A stretch of DNA of 11,353 bases from Rubrivivax sp. (GTDB taxonomy: Bacteria; Pseudomonadota; Gammaproteobacteria; Burkholderiales; Burkholderiaceae_C): contig JAIXSD010000572.1 in the NCBI GenBank assembly GCA_027484885.1, positions 1 through 11,353 of the forward strand, read 5' to 3'. Every line of letters begins with the position of its first letter. Positions within the stretch are counted from its first letter, which is position 1. This document shows positions 5,815 to 11,353 of this stretch, piece by piece. Under the pieces are notes generated by a model. That model had not been told where the DNA came from. It was given only the letters and a program-made list of their open reading frames with translations, and searched no databases. The translations under genes and the position numbers were made by a program.

Positions 5815-7149
5815 ATGAGTACCCTGCTCCTGTTTCTGCCCCCGCGCAGCCGCTTGCATGCCCAAGGCCGCCCGGCCACGACCGTGGACGGTTTGGGCCG
5901 CGCGGCCACCCTCGGCCACGGCGCCAGCGCCGCGGGCCGCGACTTCGACTATGTGCTCAGCAGCGATGGCCGCGAGCTCAGCGAGCAAGGCAGCCTGCCG
6001 GCGGCGCAGCTGCCCCATGCCGACACGGTGATTGCGATCCCGGCCGAATCGGATGTCTCCTGGCTGCGCGTCACCCTGCCACGCGCCGGCCGGCAGATGC
6101 GCAGCGCCCTGGCCGGCCTGCTCGAAGACCAGCTGCTGGACGACGCCGAGAGCCTGCATTTCGCCATCGAGGCCGAAGCCCAGGACGGTGACCTCGCCTG
6201 GGTGGCCGTGTGCTCACGTGCCTGGCTGCAGCAGCAGCTGGCCCTGCTCGACGCGGCGCAAATCGTGGTCGACCGCATCTGCCCGCTGAGCTGGCCCGAC
6301 AGCCCGCCGCGCGGCCACTTCTACAGCACCGGCCAGGAATTCAACCCCGTGGCCCTGCGCTGGAGCCACCCCGAGGGCGTGACCAATCTGCCGCTGGAAG
6401 GCAGCCTGTCGCGCCAGCTCTTCCCCGCCACCCTGGTGCAAAGCTCGCAGTGGAGCGCCGCACCCGAGGTGGCCGCCGCCGCCGAGCATTGGCTGGGCAC
6501 GGCCGTCACCCCGCTGAGCCCGGCACAACGCGCCCTGGCCGTGATCGACTGCCCCTGGAACCTGCGCCAGTTCGAGCTGGCGCCGCGCACCCGCGGCATC
6601 CGTGCCTTGCGCCAGTTCTCGCGCGGCCTGATGCGGCGCAACTGGCGGCCCGTGCGCATCGGCCTGGCCGGCCTGGTGGCCGTGCAGCTGCTGGGCCTGA
6701 ACCTGGTGGCCTGGCAGCAAAACGCCCAGCTCAAGGCCCGGCGGGCCGCCATCACCCAGACCCTGACCCAGACCTTCCCGCATGTGCGCGCGGTGATCGA
6801 TGCGCCGGCGCAGATGCAGCGCGAGATCGATGGCCTGCGCGCCCTGGCCGGCCGCAGCGGCGACAAGGATTTTGAAACCCTGCTGGCCGCCGCGGCCACC
6901 GCCTGGCCGCAAGACCGCGGCCCGCTGGACAGCCTGAGCTTCGAGGCCGGCCGCCTGCAGCTCTCCAGCGCCGGCTGGAGCGAGGCCCAGATCCAGCAGT
7001 TCCGCAGCCAGCTGCGCAGCGAAGGCTGGCAGCTGGAAAGCGGCGAAGGCCAGCTGACCCTGAGCCGCCTGCCTGCCGATGCACCGGCCAACCCCGCGGC
7101 GCTCCGAAACGCCCTCTCCTCCCAAGCCGTGCCCGGGCCCAAGACATGA
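5815..7149 (+). CDS. gspL: Type II secretion platform protein GspL
   Basis: GspL is the inner-membrane protein whose cytoplasmic domain recruits the ATPase GspE and whose periplasmic domain pairs with GspM. The 444-residue product has an N-terminal actin-like cytoplasmic region (about 1-275, with VIAIPAESDVSWLRVTLP and LLEDQLLDDAESLHFA, typical of GspL). A single membrane helix follows at about 282-300 (GLAGLVAVQLLGLNLVAW). The periplasmic part has a coiled segment and the family motif FPHVRAVIDAPAQMQREIDGLR (321-342), then a ferredoxin-like fold at about 350-418 (LDSLSFEAGRLQLS). The last ~25 residues are Ala/Pro-rich. Start ATG 5815 is the first in-frame start that gives a normal GspL beginning; there is no Shine-Dalgarno. 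The end overlaps gspM (ATGA). Confidence 0.95.
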   Translation: MSTLLLFLPPRSRLHAQGRPATTVDGLGRAATLGHGASAAGRDFDYVLSSDGRELSEQGSLPAAQLPHADTVIAIPAESDVSWLRVTLPRAGRQMRSALAGLLEDQLLDDAESLHFAIEAEAQDGDLAWVAVCSRAWLQQQLALLDAAQIVVDRICPLSWPDSPPRGHFYSTGQEFNPVALRWSHPEGVTNLPLEGSLSRQLFPATLVQSSQWSAAPEVAAAAEHWLGTAVTPLSPAQRALAVIDCPWNLRQFELAPRTRGIRALRQFSRGLMRRNWRPVRIGLAGLVAVQLLGLNLVAWQQNAQLKARRAAITQTLTQTFPHVRAVIDAPAQMQREIDGLRALAGRSGDKDFETLLAAAATAWPQDRGPLDSLSFEAGRLQLSSAGWSEAQIQQFRSQLRSEGWQLESGEGQLTLSRLPADAPANPAALRNALSSQAVPGPKT

Positions 7150-7661
7150 GCTTCGACAAGAAACCCTCCGCCCTCGCCGGCCTGCAAGCCCAGGCCCAGG
7201 CGCAGTGGCAGCAAATGGGCGAGCGCGAGCGCAACGCCGCGCAGCTGATCGCCCTGCTGCTGGGCCTGGCCCTGCTCTGGTTTGTGGCCGTGCAGCCGGC
7301 CTGGCGCACCCTCAACCAGGCGCCGGCCCAGGCCGAAAGCCTGGAGCGCCAGCTGCAAGACATGCAAGCCCTGGCGCAGGAGGCGCAAGAGCTGCGCGCC
7401 GCGCCGACCGTGCCCGCCGCCCAGGCCACACAAGCGCTGCAAGCCGCCAGCGAACACCTGGGCCCGGCCGCCCGCCTGCAGATCAACGGGGACCGCGCCG
7501 TGCTGATGCTCAACGGCGTCAGCAGCGAAGCCCTGCAAGCCTGGCTGGGCGAGGCGCGCAGCGCCGCCCGCGCCCGGCCGCTGGAGGCCAAGCTGCAGCG
7601 CAGCCCGCAGGGCTTCAACGGCAGCATCGTGCTGAGCCTGCAAGGAGGCTCGGCGCCATGA
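7146..7661 (+). CDS. gspM: Type II secretion platform protein GspM
   Basis: GspM is a small bitopic inner-membrane protein that stabilises GspL and contacts GspE and the pseudopilins. The 171-residue product has a short cytoplasmic start with the usual WQQMGERERNAAQ before the single membrane helix (about 33-51). An Ala/Gln/Glu-rich predicted coiled coil follows (about 57-86), then a C-terminal periplasmic ferredoxin-like domain (about 95-171, with AARLQINGDRAVLMLNGV). Length and layout are normal. Start ATG 7146 overlaps the gspL stop. A strong ribosome site for the next gene (AAGGAGG 7642-7648) lies inside its 3' end. Confidence 0.94.
   Translation: MSFDKKPSALAGLQAQAQAQWQQMGERERNAAQLIALLLGLALLWFVAVQPAWRTLNQAPAQAESLERQLQDMQALAQEAQELRAAPTVPAAQATQALQAASEHLGPAARLQINGDRAVLMLNGVSSEALQAWLGEARSAARARPLEAKLQRSPQGFNGSIVLSLQGGSAP
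7642..7648 (+). promoter_or_regulatory. Strong ribosome binding site for gspN
   Basis: AAGGAGG is a perfect anti-16S match nine bases before ATG 7658. It stands out because most other genes here have no clear site and seem to rely on coupling. It fixes the gspN start and so the long N-terminal tail. Confidence 0.8.
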
Positions 7662-8584
7662 GCCTCTCGCTGAATTTCGGCCGCAAGAAAGCGCTGACCC
7701 CCGAGGCCGCCTCGGCCGGCGGCCCCTTGAGCCACTGGCAGGACAGCCCCAGCCAGGACTTGCAGAGCAAGCGCAGCCGCCAGGGCCTGCCGCGGCGCTG
7801 GAGCGTGGCCGGCGCCCTGCTCGGCGCCAGCCTGGCCTTGCTGGCCTTCGCCCCGGCCAGCTGGTTGGCGCGCGGCCTGGCCGCGGCCAGCAACGAGCAT
7901 GTGCTGATCACCGACAGCCGCGGCAGCATCTGGAACGGCAGCGGCGTGCTGGTGCTCAGCGGCGGCGCGGGCAGCCGCGACGCAGCCATCCTGCCCGGCC
8001 GCCTTCGCTGGACCATGGGCTTCAAAGGCCTGGGCCTGGCCCTGAACGCGCGCCAGGACTGCTGCCTCAACGGCGAGTTGCAGCTGCTGCTGCGCCCGGG
8101 CTGGGGCCGCTTCGAGCTGGCCGTGGCCAGCGGCGGCGACTGGCTGGCGCGCCTGCCGGCCGGCCTGCTCTCGGGCCTGGGCACGCCCTGGAACACCTTG
8201 CAGCTGGGCGGCTCGCTGCGCCTGAGTGCACGCGATCTGCGCCTGGAATGGGTGGGCGGACGCTGGCGCCAGTTCGGCCAGCTGGACCTGGACCTGCTGA
8301 ACCTGTCCTCCCGCGTCTCGACCCTGGCGCCGCTGGGCAGCTACCGTTTTTCGCTCAGCGCCCAGCCGGTGGCGCCCGGCGAAACCGGCGGCGGCACCAG
8401 CCAGATGAGCTTGAGCACGCTGGAAGGCGCGCTGATGCTGAACGGCCAGGGCACGCTGACGGCCGGCAAGCCACGCTTCACCCTGGAGGCGACCGCCGCC
8501 CCGGGCCGCGAAGCGGCACTGAACAACCTCCTGAACATCATCGGCCGGCGCCAAGGCGCACGGTCCGTCTTTTCGATCGGATGA
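7658..8584 (+). CDS. gspN: Type II secretion protein GspN
   Basis: GspN is an accessory inner-membrane protein found in some type II systems; its exact job is not settled. The 308-residue product has an N-terminal hydrophilic tail of about 48 residues, a membrane helix at about 49-70, and a long periplasmic beta-rich domain. The family-type motif is DSRGSIWNGSGVLVLSGG (86-103), and the ending LLNIIGRRQGARSVFSIG is also GspN-like. The adjacent cysteines Cys135-Cys136 are the only cysteines in the protein. The long cytoplasmic tail is unusual in my view. It is supported by a full Shine-Dalgarno (AAGGAGG 7642-7648, nine bases before the ATG), the best in the operon. The start overlaps the gspM stop and the end overlaps gspD, both by ATGA. 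Confidence 0.9.
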   Translation: MSLSLNFGRKKALTPEAASAGGPLSHWQDSPSQDLQSKRSRQGLPRRWSVAGALLGASLALLAFAPASWLARGLAAASNEHVLITDSRGSIWNGSGVLVLSGGAGSRDAAILPGRLRWTMGFKGLGLALNARQDCCLNGELQLLLRPGWGRFELAVASGGDWLARLPAGLLSGLGTPWNTLQLGGSLRLSARDLRLEWVGGRWRQFGQLDLDLLNLSSRVSTLAPLGSYRFSLSAQPVAPGETGGGTSQMSLSTLEGALMLNGQGTLTAGKPRFTLEATAAPGREAALNNLLNIIGRRQGARSVFSIG

Positions 8585-10830
8585 GCATGAACGACGACAA
8601 GCGAGCGCGCATCGCGTCCCGGGGACGGCAAGCTGGCGTCTCCCTTCTGACCCTGGCCCTGCTGAGCACGCCGGCCCTGAGCCCCGCTGCCACCAGCAAG
8701 CCGCGCGGCAGCGGCCCGGCCGTCAAGGCGCCAACGCCGGTGACCCTGAACTTCGTCAACGCCGACATCGAGGCCGTGACCCGGGCCATGGGCGTGATGA
8801 TGAACCGCCAGTTCATCATCGACCCGCGCGTCAAGGGCCAGATCACGGTCTACAGCGAACAGCCGGTGACGCCGCGCGAGGCCTACCTCAACTACCTGGC
8901 CGCCCTGCGCGGCCTGGGTTTCACCGTGGTGGAAAGCGCCGGGCTGTGGAAGGTGGTGCCCGAGGCCGATGCCAAGCTGCAAGCCGGCTCGGTGGCCGTG
9001 GACAGCAGCAAGGAGCGCGGCGACCAGATCCTGACCCAGGTCTACCGCCTCAACTTCGAGAACGCCAACAACCTGGTGGCGGTGCTGCGCCCGCTCATCA
9101 GCCCCAACAACACCATCAACGCCAACCCGGGCAACAACAGTCTGGTCATCACCGACTACGCCGACAACCTGCAGCGCCTGGGCCGCATCATCGCGGCCAT
9201 GGACACGGCCGGTGCTACCGACATCGAGCTGGTACCGCTGAAGCATGCCGTGGCCTCGGACCTGGCGCCCCTGGTGCTGCGCCTGACCGAAGGCGGCAAC
9301 GCCGCCGCTGGCGCCCCGGGACAGGGCGGCAGCGGCAGCGTCAATGTGGTGGTGGACCCGCGCGCCAACGCCCTGATCGTGCGCGCCGCCAACCCGGCCC
9401 GCCTGGCCTACACCAAGGGCATCATCGCCAAGCTGGACCAGCCCTCGCTGGACAACAACCCGGGCGGCAATATCCGCGTCGTCTACCTGAAAAACGCCGA
9501 CGCCACCAAGCTGGCCACGGTGCTGCGTGCCGCCTTCGCGGCCAACAGCGGCGGTGCAGCCGGCGGCAGCGGTGGCAGCAGCAGCGGTGGCACCGGCCTG
9601 AGCAGCCTCAGCGGCGCCGGCGGCCTGGGTGCGGGCAATGTCAGCGGTGCGCAGCAAGGCGGCCTGGGCAACAGCAGCGGCAATACCGCCTCGGCTGCAG
9701 CCACCACCCCGGTCAGCGCCTCGGCCGGCCCTTCGACCGGCGGCTTTGTGCAGGCCGACCCGTCCACCAATGCGCTGATCATCACCGCGCCCGATCCGCT
9801 CTACCGCCAGATCCGCCAGGTCATCGACCAGCTCGACGGCCGCCGCGCCCAGGTCTACGTCGAGACCCTGATCGTCAAGGTCGACGCCAGCAAGAGCGGC
9901 AACTTCGGCGTGCAGTGGCAGAACCTGTTCGGCAACAAGGGTGACAGCAACATCACCGGCGCCGGCACCAATTTCGGCACCGGCCCAGGCAACATCATCC
10001 AGGGCACGGCCGCGCTGTTTGGCGGCACCACCGCCATCGCCAGCGTCGTCAAGGACGCGCCCACCGGTCTCAACATCGGCCTGCTGAAAAAGTTCGGCGA
10101 TCGCTACACCCTGGGCGCCATTGCCAACTTCCTGGAAGCCGAGGCCGGCGCCAATGTGCTGTCGACGCCGAATCTGGTGGCCCTGGACAATGAGGAAGCC
10201 AAGATCGTGGTGGGCCGCTCGGTGCCTTTTGTCACCGGCTCCTACACCAACACCGGCAGCGGCAGCAGCACCGGCGCAGTCAACCCCTTCCAGACCTTCG
10301 ATCGCAAGGACGTGGGCATCACCTTGCGCATCCGCAGCCAGATCGGCGAAGGCGGCACGGTGCGCATGACCGTGTACCAGGAGAACTCCTCAGTCGACCC
10401 GACCACCAAGGCCGACACCAGCGGCCCCTCGACCGAGAAGAGCTCGATCGAAACCACCATCTCGGTGGACGATGGCCAGATCATGGTGCTGGGCGGCCTG
10501 CTGAAGGACGAGTTTGCCGACAGTGAGGGCCGCGTACCCGGCCTGGGCAGCATCCCCCTGATCGGCAATCTGTTCAAGAACACCGGCCGCAGCCGCGTCA
10601 AGACCAATCTGATGGTCTTCCTGCGCCCGGTCATCATGCGCAGCCAGGAAGCGGCCGACCGCATCACCATGGACCGCTACGACCATTTCCGCACCCTGCA
10701 GGAATCGGTCAAGCCGGAGTCCAAGTTCGCCCTGCCCGACACCGGCACGCCGCTGCTGCCGGCCAATCCCACCGCCCCCATCGGTGCGGCCAAGCCACCG
10801 GCGGGCGCTGCGGACAAGGTGAGCCCGTGA
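8581..10830 (+). CDS. gspD: Type II secretion outer-membrane secretin GspD
   Basis: GspD forms the multimeric outer-membrane channel. The 749-residue product has a Sec signal peptide (basic start, hydrophobic 19-37, cut probably near SPA-AT at about 36-37). N0 lies at about 52-125 (VTLNFVNADIEAVTRAMGVMM), N1 at 150-210 (VYRLNFENANNLVAVLRPLI), N2 at 213-286 and N3 at 296-418. N3 carries a ~67-residue Gly/Ser/Ala-rich insertion (321-387). The secretin core runs from about 420 to 685 (AQVYVETLIVKVD, then FLEAEAGANVLSTPNLVALDNEEAKIVVGRSVPF) and ends with VPGLGSIPLIGNLFKNTGRSRVKTNLMVFLRPVI. A Pro/Ala-rich tail (about 700-749) is the expected position of a pilotin-binding S domain. No lipobox cysteine is seen. 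The start overlaps the gspN stop; a second ATG at 8587 is possible. Confidence 0.97.
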   Translation: MSMNDDKRARIASRGRQAGVSLLTLALLSTPALSPAATSKPRGSGPAVKAPTPVTLNFVNADIEAVTRAMGVMMNRQFIIDPRVKGQITVYSEQPVTPREAYLNYLAALRGLGFTVVESAGLWKVVPEADAKLQAGSVAVDSSKERGDQILTQVYRLNFENANNLVAVLRPLISPNNTINANPGNNSLVITDYADNLQRLGRIIAAMDTAGATDIELVPLKHAVASDLAPLVLRLTEGGNAAAGAPGQGGSGSVNVVVDPRANALIVRAANPARLAYTKGIIAKLDQPSLDNNPGGNIRVVYLKNADATKLATVLRAAFAANSGGAAGGSGGSSSGGTGLSSLSGAGGLGAGNVSGAQQGGLGNSSGNTASAAATTPVSASAGPSTGGFVQADPSTNALIITAPDPLYRQIRQVIDQLDGRRAQVYVETLIVKVDASKSGNFGVQWQNLFGNKGDSNITGAGTNFGTGPGNIIQGTAALFGGTTAIASVVKDAPTGLNIGLLKKFGDRYTLGAIANFLEAEAGANVLSTPNLVALDNEEAKIVVGRSVPFVTGSYTNTGSGSSTGAVNPFQTFDRKDVGITLRIRSQIGEGGTVRMTVYQENSSVDPTTKADTSGPSTEKSSIETTISVDDGQIMVLGGLLKDEFADSEGRVPGLGSIPLIGNLFKNTGRSRVKTNLMVFLRPVIMRSQEAADRITMDRYDHFRTLQESVKPESKFALPDTGTPLLPANPTAPIGAAKPPAGAADKVSP

Positions 10831-11353
10831 GCGTCATGCGCCACCCGCTGCCCTACGCCTACGCCAAGGCCAACTCGGTGCTGCTGGAGGACGACGGCGC
10901 CAGCCTCGTGCTCTGGGCCCCGGCCGAGATCAGCCTGGCCACCTTGTCCGAGGTGCAGCGCCTCTACCTGATCGACCGTTTCGAGCAGGAAGCTGCGAGC
11001 AGCCTGGCCGAGCGCATCAATGCCGCCTATGCCGGCAGCGAATCGAGCGCAGCCGTGGTGATCGGCGAAGTCGAAAGTGCGGTGGACCTGAGCCGCATGA
11101 TGCAGGACCTGCCCGCCGTCGAGGACCTGCTGGAAGCGGCCAACGACGCGCCCATCATCCGCATGCTCAATGCCTTGCTGACGCAGGCGGCCAAGGACGG
11201 CGCCAGCGACATCCACATCGAGCCCTACGAGCGCGCCAGCTCGGTGCGCTTCCGTGTGGACGGCACCTTGCGCGAAGTGGTGCAGCCCAACCGCGGCCTG
11301 CATGCCGCCCTGATCTCGCGCCTGAAGATCATGGCCGAGCTGGACATCGCCGA
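10827..11353 (+). CDS. gspE: Type II secretion ATPase GspE, N-terminal part; 3' end outside window
   Basis: GspE is the cytoplasmic hexameric ATPase that powers pseudopilus assembly and docks on GspL. The visible 175 residues include the N-terminal GspL-binding domain (starting HPLPYAYAKANSVLL) and the start of the second N-terminal domain. The family motif DAPIIRMLNALLTQAAKDGASDIHIEP is at about 107-133, with VRFRVDGTLREV (140-151) and ALISRLKIMAELDIA (161-175). The Walker A, Asp-box, Walker B and zinc tetracysteine motifs must lie beyond the window edge, so catalytic competence cannot be judged. The start is either GTG 10827, which overlaps the gspD stop as GTGA and matches the coupling style of the operon, or ATG 10836, three codons later. 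I prefer 10827. Confidence 0.95.
   Translation, partial: MSVMRHPLPYAYAKANSVLLEDDGASLVLWAPAEISLATLSEVQRLYLIDRFEQEAASSLAERINAAYAGSESSAAVVIGEVESAVDLSRMMQDLPAVEDLLEAANDAPIIRMLNALLTQAAKDGASDIHIEPYERASSVRFRVDGTLREVVQPNRGLHAALISRLKIMAELDIA

Noticed and set aside
6752..8554. 600-codon open frame on the minus strand
   Set aside because: It lies antisense to gspL, gspM and gspN, which are certain. Its translation is a low-complexity Ala/Gln/Arg/Gly mix with no domain, as expected for an antisense frame in GC-rich DNA. The same applies to other long minus-strand frames (548-1738, 2671-3969, 4727-5665, 6321-7643, 8341-9657).
9541..9741. DNA repeat array or CRISPR-like structure
   Set aside because: The repetitive GGC/AGC triplets are in frame and encode the Gly/Ser-rich loop of GspD; there is no repeat-spacer regularity.

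Overview
The window is GC-rich DNA (roughly 68-70% by eye) with dense, overlapping genes. Its protein types fit a betaproteobacterium of the order Burkholderiales, of the Rubrivivax/Leptothrix/Roseateles/Comamonadaceae kind. That placement rests on gene order and protein style, not on a search.

Layout. (1) Positions 1-714 hold the 3' part of ilvA (biosynthetic threonine deaminase), with the end of the catalytic domain and both ACT-like regulatory domains. (2) Positions 842-1945 hold a CobT-family phosphoribosyltransferase homologue in which the residues that define CobT catalysis and base binding are replaced; it is probably not a standard CobT. (3) A GC-rich hairpin at 1951-1975 separates it from the convergent gspC (minus strand, 1973-2584). 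(4) A 92-nt divergent spacer separates gspC from a long plus-strand type II secretion operon in the order gspG-H-I-J-K-L-M-N-D-E (2677 to the window end). The last gene, gspE, is cut by the window edge.

How the genes work together. The products cover most of a type II secretion system. GspD is the outer-membrane secretin and GspC the inner-membrane connector to it. GspL, GspM and the accessory GspN form the inner-membrane platform, and GspE is the cytoplasmic ATPase. GspG is the major pseudopilin and GspH, I, J and K are minor pseudopilins. GspF, the prepilin peptidase GspO and any pilotin are not in the window; gspF may lie just beyond gspE. Almost every junction is a 1-4 nt stop/start overlap, which implies translational coupling. 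The exceptions are gspG/gspH (a longer overlap) and gspK/gspL (a 164-nt A+T-richer gap that may carry an internal control point).

The window is mostly a well-known machine. The most unusual items are the CobT-like protein with a rebuilt active site, the short divergent GspC without a PDZ domain, low-complexity insertions in GspJ, GspK and GspD, the gspK-gspL gap, and the hairpin shared by the two convergent gene ends. I see no mobile element, CRISPR array, tRNA or rRNA, and no gene-free stretch longer than 164 nt.
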